A DNA stretch of 64,000 nt from Rosa chinensis (Eukaryota > Streptophyta > Magnoliopsida > Rosales > Rosaceae), in contig NC_037093.1 of assembly GCF_002994745.2 (NCBI RefSeq), positions 10,706,400-10,770,399 of the forward strand, given 5' to 3'. The first letter of the stretch is position 1; the number at the start of each line of letters is the position of its first letter. The notes below the pieces were generated by a model, which was given only the letters and a program-made list of their open reading frames with translations, made no database searches and had not been told where the DNA came from. A program made the position numbers and the translations under genes. Positions 1-11,699 of the stretch are shown in pieces.

Positions 1-1080
1 TATTATCAAACGACAAAACATACCCAGTCTATTCTAAAATTTTGGGAACGAGAGCTGAATACAACCAAATTAAAGAATGTATGTATCTGATCTCCCCTGC
101 AAAAGGACTTCTATCAGCTAACTTACAAAGAATGTAACGAGCTAGTATCATCTTTTACGTCATTCTGAAGTCTAAACCCTAAACAATGTAACTGGAAGTA
201 TAGTCTAAGCCCTATACTTCTAATATACTTCCAAGCCGAAATCCCAACTATACCGAATGCAAGGAAGCAAGATTTGATCTACCAAAAATCCAGAACCTTG
301 TTTTTTCTATTCAGAAACTTCACATTTCAATAAAGAAAAAGTTTTTACAAAAGAAACAGACAAGTTTTGCATCAAACACAATGCATTTGATTAGCTCATA
401 AGCAATATAAACCCAGTCACTAGGATCCGCTCTTCAATTTAAACTTCCTAGTTAGTGTAATAAAGGTCACAGAGACCAACAATGGCCGTTCAGAGCAGAC
501 GGAGACGGCGGAGCCGCGGCTGCCAACTTCACTCATGTGTCAAAACTTATAAAACTGCATGCAATAATATACCCAAGAGGTAAAGAACAAATTTTTACCT
601 TAGGGTTTAGCAAGAAAGTCGACGAATTTGCCGTAAATCGCAAAAGAAGCCGGAAAAAGTTATAAAAAAAAAAAACTTGTCTACTTCGATTCGTCGCGTA
701 CGGGGAACAATAGGATTTGAAATTTATATGGGTGGGAAGCCAGTTTAGAGACGAAGAGACTAATATGATTTTGGCCGGCAGACACGGCCGGAAACAGTGT
801 CGGCGGCCAAAGGTCGCGCGTTCTCTGTGTCCTAGTTTTTGGGTCGAATTCTGCGATTGTGTCCCTGCTTCTGTTTTGTTTAGGGTCTGCTAGTGCTCTA
901 ATTGACTAATTCCTTTTTGCACTTTTAATTGGGCTAAAAGGCAAAAATACCCCTAAAGTAAAACAGCCGTAACTTTTTTCTTACATCTCCATTTAACGCA
1001 CCACTTGCACACACACTCAATTTACCATGTCAAGAATAGAATTATTTTTTAAACTATCTGAATTTAATCTTCCTTTCTCG
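1..1080. other. No recognised gene; possible 5' end of a minus-strand gene
   Basis: No long open frame is present. On the minus strand, the stretch around 700-600 reads as a leader containing a telo-box-like CTAAACCCTAAG followed by a good splice donor (AAG then GTAAAAAT, with the GT at 598-597). Another AAACCCTAA lies near 173. Such boxes are common in promoters and leaders of plant housekeeping genes, so a minus-strand gene could start here and run off the left edge. A 37-codon frame beginning near 535 on the minus strand is too short to judge. The gene itself is not visible, so this is only a suggestion. Confidence 0.2.
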
Positions 1081-2351
1081 ATGAGCCGTAGCATGTTGGT
1101 TAGCTAGCCTAACTAACACCGTGGAGATCATGAGTTCAAAACTACCATTATTGAGTTCCTCCTTTCTCGGAGCTCTTAGGATTTCCAGAAAGGTTGGGTT
1201 TTCTCATCTCACGTCGATGTATCTCGTTCAAGGGCTCCTCAATGCCTGTTGGCCATTTGGCTGTACCAAGTGTGGTTGGCCGGCGCCGGACAGGTGCTTG
1301 GTGGCTCAATTGGGTTGGTGTAAGGTTGTTGTGTTCTATGGCCTCCTGCTTTAGGAGGCGACGACGGCTTTTTCAATGGTCACCCTGATCTGGTCAAGAG
1401 GGTTGGGGCGATTTCATGGCCAAGAGATCTCTTGGGCCATGTTGTGTTGGTGTTTGGGCAAGGGTAGTGTGTTGTACGGCGTCTAAAAATTCAGTTAAGG
1501 CAAATTGCTATGTTGGATCTGGGCTATACTAGTGTGTGGGTAAGAGGTTGTACTTGAGCATATGGAGCTTCAGTGGTGGTTTGCTGGTGGGCTATCGGGA
1601 GGTTGGTTTGGGGGCTCGCTGCAATTTTGGGGGCTGAGTGAGAAGGATGGCTCGGTGGTAGTTTAGGGTGGGGATGATTTAGTGGTGGTTCCAGGTGGGG
1701 ATAGAGTGGTGGTGGACGTTTTTGGTGGGCCATTTGTAGACCATATTTGATATAGCATGTTCGTTGATACCTGCATACTATTGTTAGCTCAGTAGTGGCC
1801 TTTAGGTGCAGGATTGTGGGTCTCAATGACATATTTTTGGTTTTGACAAGGGTTCTTAGTTTTGGTTTTGTTTTTTTGTTAGGATTTATAAGTCTCTGCT
1901 CAATTGAGGTAGGGTTTAGAAGTTTTGGTTTGATTCTTGTGCCATTGGTATGGCGTTATTCCCGATAAGTAGGTAATTTGATATTGACATAAAAAGTGAT
2001 TTAATATCAGTGCCTACTGGTTATCAACGTGATGGTGAATTGCCCTTATACGTGGTGTAATGGTTCTTGGACATGAAGTCGGAGAGGGTGAAGTGGGTCG
2101 TCTTTATGTTGGTGGAGTGGAGAGATTGTATCGTGACACTCGAAATTTGTTACCTTTTATTGTAACCAACAGCTATGAGTGAAATATTTGATAAGGAGTT
2201 GAGCCTTGTCAGTTCATGGATGTTACTACTATTGACAGACCGTAACTACAGATTCTGATAGCAATGTGTGTCATAATTTTTGGGCCACAACTGGCCATTC
2301 AAATGCGTTGTAATATTTTATTAATGAAATATATTTCTTCTCAAAAAAAAA
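1081..2351 (+). repeat. Retroposon-like repeat with A-tail
   Basis: The stretch ends in a run of nine A (2343-2351) preceded by TTAATGAAATATATTTCTTCT, as in plant LINE or SINE tails. Its last 350 bases resemble 37550-37880, sharing blocks such as CAACGTGATGGTGAAT and a later TTATTAATGAA. The left part (about 1092-1145) has a tRNA-like look, with GGTTAGCTAGC and GATCATGAGTTCAAAAC as weak A- and B-box matches. A short AATTTACCA occurs before (1019) and after the A-tail, but nine bases is weak evidence for a target duplication. The open frames of 64-102 codons here do not resemble any protein I know. The left boundary is approximate. Confidence 0.35.
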
Positions 2352-3629
2352 TTTACCACTAAAGGATAAATTTATCAAAATACAATATATAAAATAAATA
2401 AAATTCCATTTTCAAATTCAAGGTGTAACAAATTATCAACTATAACGCAGAAACAACCTCAACTGTAATAAAACAAAAATGAAAGAGAAGACTCTACCTC
2501 AACATACCGGTGAGCCGTGTAGAGGTCACTCATTAATATCTCACTTGCATTATGATATGGGTAGTAAGGATATCATGAGATGAGTGAAGTGGGTGGTGGA
2601 GTGATAAGGAGGGGAATGAAAAAAAAAACAAAAAAAAGGAACCTGCCTCAACATGTTCAATGAGAAATAACATTATTCTTAAATAGTTAAATATGTGAAA
2701 TGTGTTATTTGGAGAGGTTTTAGCTTTCTACTCTCTTTTGTTCATGAGCTCATTTCACCAAGTCTTTTTGGATACATTCATACAAAGTCATCTCGTAGGT
2801 ACATAGCAAGAGAAAGGGTTATTAAATCTTCGCCTTTTTTGTAAGGAACTAAGGATAAGAATAGAATTACAATTTGTCATGCGGATACAATGAACAATTC
2901 CACACACATGTATCCCTAAACCGACGCCCGGTGGGACGAACTTAAACCTTTTCGAAGGCTAGCCTCCAAACCCTAACTCTAGAGAGAAGGGAACATTTAC
3001 TTCTCTTTGTTTATTCACTTCTCGAGGGATTAGACAGAGCAACCCTCTCTCACTTTATCTATTTTTATTAGCGTTTGAGAATTTATTGAGATTAAATTAA
3101 AAGACAGTAAATAGTAATGGAGTGGTGATGGGAGATGGAGTACCCTCAATGTCTCACTTGTATACTACTACGAAGGCTTGTTATTACCCTAGATGGTAGC
3201 AACTGATAACCAAAATTTATTCTATTACCCTTAGCTTGGGGAGACATTGTTCCTACATCACCTCGACACCGTCAACCACAACGCTCTGCATTTTGGGAAG
3301 GTGTTATAAACCCCTATGCCCACATGCCTCATTTCCTCTGATTTGAAAACGCGTCTTGGGTGACACGAGTTGGAAGGAAACGCGTTTGTAGTCCCGGCAC
3401 CCAAGACTAAACACATCCAACGTTTTTCATTAAACACATCCAACGTTTTCTATTTTTCTAGGACCTTCTTATGTTTGTTTTCATGTCTGGGCTGTTGGTT
3501 AACAGTCCCATATCATTACTAGAACACTTATAGAACAATTTCTTACATGAGCAAAAGCTTTATGAGAATTGTCTTGTAAGATATCCACGCTTGTTTTACA
3601 ATGTCTTCATTATACATTCTTCCACGCCT
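2352..3629. other. AT-rich intergenic DNA, nothing recognised
   Basis: I see no convincing coding region. An 18-base direct repeat, TTAAACACATCCAACGTTTT (3409-3452, two copies 24 bases apart), is the only notable small structure. The short minus-strand frame at 3258-3443 overlaps it and looks accidental. Confidence 0.4.
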
Positions 3630-3943
3630 CACAGGACGCCTCACATGCCCTTTTTTAAGGGTTATATTTGTCATTCAATAAAAATTTCAACCTATATTCA
3701 AACCAAATCTGAGACCTTCCCATTTCCCTTAAATCTGAAACTTATAATTGACGTATTGATCTCCTTGCTTGCTTTTGATCTCGTGCTGCAATTGGAGAAC
3801 AGCAAAACAGAGGTAATGATATGTGACTTTTTTTATATTTTTTTTTCCCTTTTATTAGGGAAACTTGGCCATTTCTATTAGGTTGAAATTTTCATTGAAG
3901 GACGAAAATAACCCTTAAAAAAGGGCATGTGAGGTGTCATGTG
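3630..3943. mobile_element. MITE with 65-bp terminal inverted repeats
   Basis: The arms 3630-3694 and 3879-3943 are inverted copies of each other with only a few mismatches. They begin CACAGGACGCCTCACATG on the left and CACATGACACCTCACATG as the reverse complement on the right, and both continue into CCCTTTTTTAAGGGTTAT. The 184-bp centre has no coding capacity. This is the form of a non-autonomous DNA transposon. I could not find a convincing target-site duplication, so the superfamily is open and the outer ends may be a few bases off. Confidence 0.7.
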
Positions 3944-4043
3944 ACTTTTTTTATCGGAAAAATTCACCGGCGGACTAAAGTGATGGTCAGAGTTAAAATT
4001 GAGCGACTAAAGTGAAATTTTATAAACTTTGGTCACTGAAGTG

Positions 4044-4571
4044 TCAATCAACCGAAAGTTGAGTGACTAAAACTATATTTTTTCCTTTACTATATTTTTT
4101 GACAGAAAGAAGTAAGCCCTTTACTGAGAAAACTGAAATTACAACCTCAGCTGCGGTTGCAGCTGCTAGAAAACTAGGCAACGAAACATAAAAGCAATCC
4201 TGCACAAGATTACTACCATGTGCAGCTAACATATGGGCAATTACATTTGCCTTTCTACTAACATAACTAACTTTCAAATTATTATGAAAACCCAAGAGTA
4301 AATTCAGATCCTCATACAAACGTCCCAACGCGGAGGTATTGAGACTAGCCTGGGAAACGAGTTGGCGTTGCACCTCTTGTGCGTCAGTCTCCAATAAAGC
4401 TGGAACAAATTCATGATCAAATGCAAAATTCATGGCATTCCTACACGCCAACACTTCTACATGTTCTGATGAGATCAACCCACTCAAGGGACCGGCCCCG
4501 CCAGCTACCATTACACCACTTGAATCTCTAATTACAAAGCCAAAACCACCTTTCCTAGTTTCATGATGAAA
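4044..4571 (-). pseudogene. RNase H-like (RVT_3) domain fragment
   Basis: In one frame the minus strand reads GGFGFVIRDSSGVM, then LACRNAMNFAFDH, LLETDAQEVQRQL and finally VSYVSRKANVIAHMLA. This is the signature of the plant RNase H-like domain found at the C-terminus of non-LTR retrotransposon polyproteins and in many short plant genes. The frame is open for at least 175 codons and the Met at 4511 is internal to the domain. The N-terminal strand with the first catalytic Asp is missing. There is no reverse transcriptase beside it, so it is most likely a retrotransposon remnant or a captured domain rather than a full gene. The frame runs on about 50 codons past the domain into low-similarity sequence. 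Confidence 0.6.
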
Positions 4572-5410
4572 AGAGCCACCTTTCCTTTACTATATAGACC
4601 CAGATCAATTTTAAATTTTACTAAAAGCTCGATGTTTACACATATACGCAAACTATATTTGGCTTCTTAATTAAAAAAAAAACTTCAAACACATGCTGAA
4701 ATCTGAACTTAATGAAAAGAAACAAGTAGATTGGGTTCTAGAAGATTTGTAGTTTTCATCCTTGTGAATTGTCTAAACCATGTAGCTTAAGTAGTCTGGT
4801 AATCAATTAAGAAAAATATCTTGTATTTGCAGCCTTATACGAGTAAATGGTACCAAGTATGTGAATAAAGCCGTCCCTATATCTCCGTCAATACTCCAAT
4901 TCTGTTCAATTTCCTTAGTAGACTTCTGTAGTGCAGAAAAAGGCCACATCGAATTAGGCTGCAGCCTGCGGGCTGGGGCATATCAAAATTGGTATGTAGT
5001 GTGTGGATCCTGTTATATTTGCCATCCTAGCTATTATCTCACTCTCGACTCAGCTTCAATTCTTGGTAAATGCTTCTCTTTCATCCTCATTACCGTAGTT
5101 GAGGGAAGAAGAATCTTCCTAAAGAAAGAAAAGAGATTCGGTGCCACAATGGAGCGCATGCCCTAATCTCAACTTTATGACATTCACGACTTCAAAAGGA
5201 AATCATGTATTAATTGAGGAGATAAATTGTGATTTTAATATTGAATCCACAGTCATGAATGATAGGAAATCTCATTACTAGCTCTAGCATTTTCATTTTC
5301 ATTTTCATTATGAATAGACAATTTACTCAACTCGGCCAACTTCCTACAAACTCGTTGATTTTTTGCTTGAAGGCCAACCTCCTAACTTTTCACACAATTC
5401 TGAATTTAAT
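4572..5410. other. Intergenic, nothing recognised
   Basis: This is AT-rich DNA without a recognisable protein, RNA or repeat. The 101-codon frame at 4861-5166 does not resemble a known protein and has no supporting context. Confidence 0.4.
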
Positions 5411-5576
5411 CAACAACAAAATTTTATTCAATTTTATTCTGAATTCTAAGTTAATATATGGTAAAGTAATTTGATAAATTAATATATGGCAAAGTTATTA
5501 CACCAACCATGTAAAGTTGTAAACTATAGGTAAGTACGTATTACATTATTAGAGTGTTTTTTTGTTCACAATAAAG
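5411..5576 (+). repeat. Left copy of the 166-bp duplication flanking the copia element
   Basis: This stretch is repeated in the same orientation at 13010-13175, on the other side of the copia element, with a single visible difference (ATATATGGC here, ATATATGAC there). It abuts the left LTR directly. Normal copia insertions leave a 5-bp duplication, so the length is exceptional. Confidence 0.9.
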
Positions 5577-5781
5577 TAAATGGAGATTGGAAATGGTCTG
5601 CTCATTTCATTTCATAGTCCCTTTATATAGGGATAGAGTTACAACAGAAACATTAATTACATTAAATACATTGAATGCTGATTGATCTATAATTGTGCTG
5701 ATTGATGGTAATCACTGATTCCTTGATTCCCTCTCCGTCAGTTGCTTTGACGAAGGCACACAATATGTTTTTCCTTTAACA
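5573..5781 (-). repeat. 3' LTR of the first copia element, end-truncated
   Basis: Identical to 12803-13011. On the plus strand it ends TTTAACA, which is the proper TGTTAAA start in element orientation. Its other end stops at AAAGTAAATGG and lacks the TGTA found at 12799-12802, so the conserved CA terminus is missing. The junction with host DNA shares the bases AAAG. Confidence 0.93.
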
Positions 5782-5791
5782 CTCCCCCTTG
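5782..5791 (-). other. Polypurine tract of the first copia element
   Basis: Immediately inside the 3' LTR the minus strand reads AAGGGGGAG, the purine run that primes plus-strand DNA synthesis. The same motif sits next to the 3' LTR of the second element (15718-15726), which fixes the orientation of both. Confidence 0.85.
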
Positions 5792-6003
5792 TGCCAAGTC
5801 AAAGACGAAATGGTGCATGAGTTGTTGCCTCACTAAAAACCTTGCCAAGTAACAATAAAAACCCTGTGGGACAAAAATAAAACTTGGTCGAAGGAAAAGA
5901 GCACAACGCACCATCTACATTTGAGAATGACATGTGGTGTTAGACTCCCCCTGACGTCTACACCTCCCCCTGATACTTTCATTAATCAAGGGAGCTTGGA
6001 AAG

Positions 6004-9000
6004 TCATCGCATTCCTATGCTTTTCACATGTTTCTCAAATATGGGCTTACGCAATGATTTGGTGAACAAATCTGCCACATTCTCCTCAGACCTTACTTGA
6101 TTCACTTGAATATTGAGGAGGGACTGTTGTTGCTGATTGTAGAGAAACTTTGGCGATATGTGTTTTGTATTATCACCCTTGATATGCCCTAGCTTCGTCT
6201 GTTCAATGCAAGCTGCATTATCTTTATTAATGCAAGTAGGCTCTTCTGTGGTAGAACTCAAACCACTAGTCCCTCGAATATATGTGATGATAGCTCTTAA
6301 TCATACACACTCACGAACCGCCTCATGTAGGGCGATGATTTCTGAGTGGTTCGAGGAGGTAGCCACAAGGGTTTGCTTGGTTGATCTCCAAGATATCGCC
6401 GTGTTCCCATTGGTAAATACATAACCAGTTTGGGAACGATCTTTATGTGGGTCAGAGACGTACCCAGTGTCAGCAAAACCGACCAAAACGTCATTTGGCG
6501 TTTTAGTGTAGGGAGTGGCGCTTTCGCCATCAACATTTCCTTTAGGGATTGCGGTCCCTCTTGTCTCTCTGTAGGGAAAGAACAGTCCCAAGTCAATGGT
6601 TCCTTTTAGGTATCGAAAATGTTCTTGATACCATTCCAGTGACGTTGCGTTGGCGCTGAGCTAAATCTAGCTAACAAGTTCACTGAGAATGCAATGTCTG
6701 GTCGAGTGAATTGGACTAAGTACAATAATGCGCTTATTGCACTTAGATAGGGAATTTCAGCTCCCAACACTTGTTCGTCATCTTCCTTTGGACGAAATGG
6801 ATCTTTCCTTGCATCCAAACTTCGACCGATCATGGGAGTGCTAACAGGATATGCTTTGTCCATGTTATATCGCTTGACTTTTGGACATATGCAGACTGGT
6901 GGATTAATATTCCACAAACTCGGTGTTCTAGTTCAAGGCCTAGATAGAATCGAGTTTTCCCAAGATCCTTCATCTCAAATTCGGATTTCAAGTAGCTCGC
7001 GGTTTCTTATTTCATCAAGAGTACCAGTTATGTTCATATCATTGACATATATTACTACAATTGCAAATCCGGAACTTGTTTTCTTTATGAATACGCAGGG
7101 GCATAATTCATCGTTCTTATATCCCTTCCCAATCAAGTAGTCACTTAGACGGGTATACCACATCCGGCCGGATTGTTTCAATCCGTAAAGTGAGCGTTTC
7201 AACTTAATTGCAAACGCACTCTGTGGTTTAGAGTCACTTGACTTGGGTAATGTAAGGCCATTAGGCACTTTTCATATATATCTCTAAATCTAGATCCCCA
7301 TAGAGATATGCAGTAACCACATCCATGAGCTGCATTTCCAGTCCTTCGGAAATTACTAAGCTAACTAAGTAGCGGAACGTTATAACGTCCATTTTGGGAG
7401 AGAATATCTCCTCGTAGTCAATTCCAGGGCATTGTGAGAAACCTTGTGCCACAAGGCAAGCCTTGTACCTTAGGGCTTCATTCTTCTCATTGCGCTTTCT
7501 GACAAAGGTCCATTTATGTCCTACAGGCTTTACACTTGGTGAGGTTAGCACTACCGGACCAAATACCTGTCTCTTTGTCAGAGAATCTAATTCTACCTAG
7601 ATTGACTCATTCCATTTAGGCCAATCTGCTCTTTGTTGACATTTTTCAACAGAGCGTGGTTCGATATCATCGTGCTCTATGATTCCTTGAGCAACAGTAT
7701 ATATCATCAATGTGTATGGAAGATCTTTCTATCAACTCATACGCACTCTCATAATCCTTTGAGATTTCTTTGTTCTCTGGAATCATTTCAAACATCGGAG
7801 CGTCCTCCAGTATTGATTCATGGACATAACTATAATCAGAGACAATCTCATGAGAGGGATTCTATACATTGATGATTGGTTTGTGCCTTACTCACCCTCT
7901 TCTTCCTTGGGTGAGTGTCAATCGAACCAAGTGACCTCCCCCTCTTCCTTGGGGAGCCACAGCCTCAACCACACCTCCAATAAGTGCGGTTGCAGTGCCT
8001 CTATCTGCGGCACCGTGCCCCTTGTTGGGGACTTCTAACCTTGCAGGCACATTTGCAGCTGGTATATTTGATCTCGTCACTTTTACGATATCAGTAAACG
8101 CATCAGGCATCGAATCTGCTACGTTCTGAAGATCGATTATTCTTTTCACTTCACTTTCACTTTATGAAGTGCGGGGATCAAGATGAGACAGAGTGGGGAC
8201 AAACCACGACAATTCCTGTCGTTCCCTTGGAAAATCCTTTTTCCTATCTCCCCCTAACGACGGGAAGACTGTCTCATCAAAGTGACAATCTGCAAATCTA
8301 GCGGTAGAGAGATCGCCTGTCAAGGATTCCAAATAGCGGATAATTGTTGGGGATTCGTATCCAACATAAATACTTAATCGTCTCTGAGGACCCATTTTGG
8401 TGCGCTGTGGGGGCGCAATAGGCACACATACTGCTCAACCAAATATGCGAAAGTGTGAAGTGTCAGGCTCATATCCAGTTACCAACTGGTACGCAGAAAA
8501 TGGTTGGCTAGCTGTGGGTCTTAAACGAATAAGTAAAGCTGCGTGCAATTTTGCATAACCCCATGCAGATATAGGCAGGTTGGTGCGCATAACCAATGCC
8601 CTAGCCATCATCTGTATCCTTTTGATGGTGGCTTCTGCGAGACCATTTTGTGTATGCACATGGGGTACAGGATGCTCTACATCGATCCAAATAGATATGC
8701 AATAATCATCAAATTCTTTTGATGTAAAACTCTCCAGCATTATCAAGCCTTATAGACTTGATAGGGTGATCAGGGTGGTGAGCCCTCAAACGTATAATCT
8801 CTGCTAGGAGTATTGCAGCATTTCTTGTGGACAATAAAACGACATGTGACCAGTTTGTCGAAGCATCCACCAGAACCATAAAGTACTTGAATGGTTCGCA
8901 TTCTGGATGGATAGGTCCACAGACATCTCTTTGTATCCTTTGTAAGAATGGAATGTTTTGTTTTGTATCTTTAGCATAGGAAGGTCTCGATCCTGTTTTT

Positions 9001-9695
9001 GCTAAAGAGCAGGCTTTGCAAAACGAGTGATGTACCTTTGAAATAGTCAATGAGGCATAATGGGAGGGAGATAGTGCTTCTGGTACTTCAGAAGGCAATG
9101 ACTGCATTTGAGCAATACTAGAACCGACACCTTGCAGTGTGGCGGATTTTTCTCCCATTTTTCACTCGAAAGAAGGGATGTCCGTGTGAGTTCTTGAAAA
9201 ATACGGATCATCATGTCACGACCTCGGTGCCATAGGCGGTCATGCAAAAGCCTGTATGAGTCAGTGTCCCACAATTCATTGTTGGTGACAGTATAGGATT
9301 CAATGATCCGAATCGTAGTGAGGTACAATCCACTAAATTGACTCATAAGTTTCTCTAAGATGTGTTTCCTTCCACAGTCATTAGATGTAATATCAAGGTA
9401 TTCAGTTCCATTCTCACGGTGTGTTTTTACGTGATAACCGTTGGCACAAATTGCTTTGAAACATTAACAAGGTTCGATTAGCTCTTGGTGCATATAGAGC
9501 GTCTGTGACTTGAAATGTTGCGCCATTAGGCAGCAAAAATTTGACAGTTCCTCGCCATTTTATTAGTTTTGATAATCCAATCATCGTAGTCACAGAGGAA
9601 TTATAGGCTATTAGTTCAATGAATAATTGCCTATTACTTAATATTGTGTGGGTAGTCCCACTATCATCTAAGCACTCAAGTTCTCCTCCATTCAT
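6004..9695 (-). pseudogene. pol: copia pol polyprotein, broken
   Basis: Fragments in changing frames give the copia pol order. Protease lies at 9695-9414, with the DSGTTHTILSNR active site. The pre-integrase segment (HDRLWHRGRDMMIRI) is near 9250. Integrase lies at 9158-8435, with its zinc-binding C-x2-C (FCKACSLAK), the RDVCGPI Asp, RLDNAGEF Asp and NGLAEATIKR Glu. Reverse transcriptase lies at 7551-6606, with MDVVTAYLYG and YVNDM. RNase H lies at 6596-6004, with WRSTKQTLVATSS and ADLFTKSL. At least seven frame changes or stops separate the pieces. The second Asp-pair position of the RT is Asn (YVDDM is expected), which should abolish polymerisation. The protein cannot be made as one product. 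Confidence 0.92.
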
Positions 9696-10060
9696 TCCTA
9701 CAAATAAATGGGAGGTATTTAGAAAATAAAACTCATATTCTTTAGAGTATTTCTATTTGCGTAGAATGGTATTCTTTTCATTCTAATAATTTTTCTCTAG
9801 ATGTATTGCTTTACATATTTATAGTGCTATGTCGAACCATGTAAATATGTGTAGTAAATAAATTTGAATAAATTCAGTGCTTCAGAATAAAATTCAAAAT
9901 TTATTAATAAGCCAACGATAATCAAATCAAGGTCTTGTTCAGAAATCTTATTCATCAATCCATGATTGAAAATAAACTTTAAGACCAAACAATAGTCTAA
10001 TTAAAAATGAGGCATTATGCCTTCACAACTGTCTTTGGAAAATAAAATGAATAAAGCAGA

Positions 10061-11035
10061 TCAGTCAAGATTGAGAGCATCCATTGACTTAGCAAGTTCC
10101 TCTTTGCCATTGGAGTCTGCAACTGTAAGGTTGACGTCTAGGTCATGACCTCCTTCTTCCATATAGTGAGCCACTTGTTCTTTAGACTCTCTATACCTCT
10201 TGTAATTGGCTACTACTCTGTTGTTTGCTTGGCAGTTCTTGTACCAATGCCCAATGAATCCACACCTATAGAATGGTTCATTGTCAACTCTTTCCTTTGG
10301 CATCTTGTTTCCATGATCCCCATGTCCCTTTCCACGTGGTGCATTGTTGCCACGTGGGTAGGGATCAACACGTCTAAACCCCCTTGCATTGGAGTTATTT
10401 CCACCTTTCATTTTTCCATAATTAGCCTCGGGAATTTTCTTTGTCCCAGTGGGCCTGGCATTGTTATTCAAGAGAATCTTATTTTGTCTCTCATCCACTT
10501 GCAGTAGGCTTATCAACTTATTGAAGGTTGTGATTCTTTTGTTGTCATAATCCAACTGATACTGGTTCGCTAGTATAAAAGCTGAATTAGGAAAGGTGGT
10601 AAGAGTCTTGTAGATCATATCATCTTCTGTGATTTCCCTTCCACAGAAATTGAGACGTGCTTTTAAGCGCAACATGTCCTTGTTGAAGTCATTGACCTTT
10701 TTATAGTCAAGCAAGCGGATTCCATTCCACTGAACAGCCAGTCCTGGGAGCAAAGTATCGTGAATGTTCCCAAAACGTCTTTTAAGGGCATCCCACAGTG
10801 CTTTGGGTGTCTTCAACTGAAGGTACTCCCAGCGTAGGCTAGGATCAATATGTCGCCTCAGAAAAAGTAAGGCATCTGCTTTCACCTTATTAGATAGTTC
10901 ATCATCTTTGGGATCAGTAATGGTGGCAGTGTAGTCTTTTGCCACAAAGGCAGTTTCCATATCGGAAACCCAATGATGGTACTCAAGTCCTTCTGAGTCC
11001 AATATGTCAAACTCAGGTTGAGCTGGATCAGCCAT
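10061..11035 (-). CDS. gag: copia Gag, open frame of 324 residues
   Basis: The frame begins MADPAQPEFDILDSEGLEYHHW and contains the retrotransposon Gag capsid-like region (UBN2 type), including LWDALKRRFG (about residues 84-93), YKKVNDFNKDMLRLKARL and FPNSAFILANQYQLDY. It is followed by a basic Gly/Asn/Arg-rich stretch and a degenerate CCHC knuckle, YRCGFIGHWYKNC, in which the first Cys is Phe. The frame is open throughout, unlike pol. The product would coat the element RNA in the cytoplasm, but loss of the knuckle Cys may weaken RNA binding. Gag and pol are separated by about 365 bp with no conserved coding content. Confidence 0.85.
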   Translation of the reverse strand: MADPAQPEFDILDSEGLEYHHWVSDMETAFVAKDYTATITDPKDDELSNKVKADALLFLRRHIDPSLRWEYLQLKTPKALWDALKRRFGNIHDTLLPGLAVQWNGIRLLDYKKVNDFNKDMLRLKARLNFCGREITEDDMIYKTLTTFPNSAFILANQYQLDYDNKRITTFNKLISLLQVDERQNKILLNNNARPTGTKKIPEANYGKMKGGNNSNARGFRRVDPYPRGNNAPRGKGHGDHGNKMPKERVDNEPFYRCGFIGHWYKNCQANNRVVANYKRYRESKEQVAHYMEEGGHDLDVNLTVADSNGKEELAKSMDALNLD

Positions 11036-11304
11036 CTACATAAAACAAGAGAGAAGATATAAATTACGCAGTCATAAAGACATCCACGTAAATTATTTTC
11101 CAACTATATGAATTAGATTTCAAGACCAAGATTCGTAATGGTCACACATTTTTTTTTCGATGCTATGTGAAAATACTTTATCACAGTAAGTGTGTGTATA
11201 ATGCACATGAATTTTCATTATCATGGCAAAATGGAGTTTATATGTTGTATAGCATTCTAAAAATAAGCATAGCACATTTAAACATAGCATAAATAAACTA
11301 CATG

Positions 11305-11657
11305 GCATGCTCAAATTTCACACATATACAATAAATTATATACTATACATAATAATAGCAATAATATAGCATGCGTAAAATAAAATGTAAACAATAGTAA
11401 AATATAAAGCATGCGTATACATAATTTATATAAGCGTAAATAAAATAAAAACATGCTCAAAATTTCATAAATAATATATAACAATATATATAGATATATA
11501 TGGCATGCTCAAAAAACAAATATATAATCATGGCTTAAAGATAATTATATAAAGCATAAAGGACAAAGCATGCGTAAAATAATTAATATAATCTAACTAA
11601 GCATGCTCGAAAAATTTATAATAAAAGCATAAACAATAAAAAATATATATAGCATGC
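11305..11657 (-). repeat. Array of GCATGC palindromes in the copia leader
   Basis: Seven perfect GCATGC hexamers occur at 11305, 11369, 11409, 11503, 11568, 11601 and 11652, plus ACATGC at 11451. On the plus strand they continue as either GCATGCTCAA or GCATGCGTAA. The background is more than 75 percent A+T. The array lies in the untranslated leader between the primer-binding region and gag. Confidence 0.8.
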
Positions 11658-11699
11658 TCAAGAAAATAAATAATGAGAATTTACCATAGTATGAAATTA

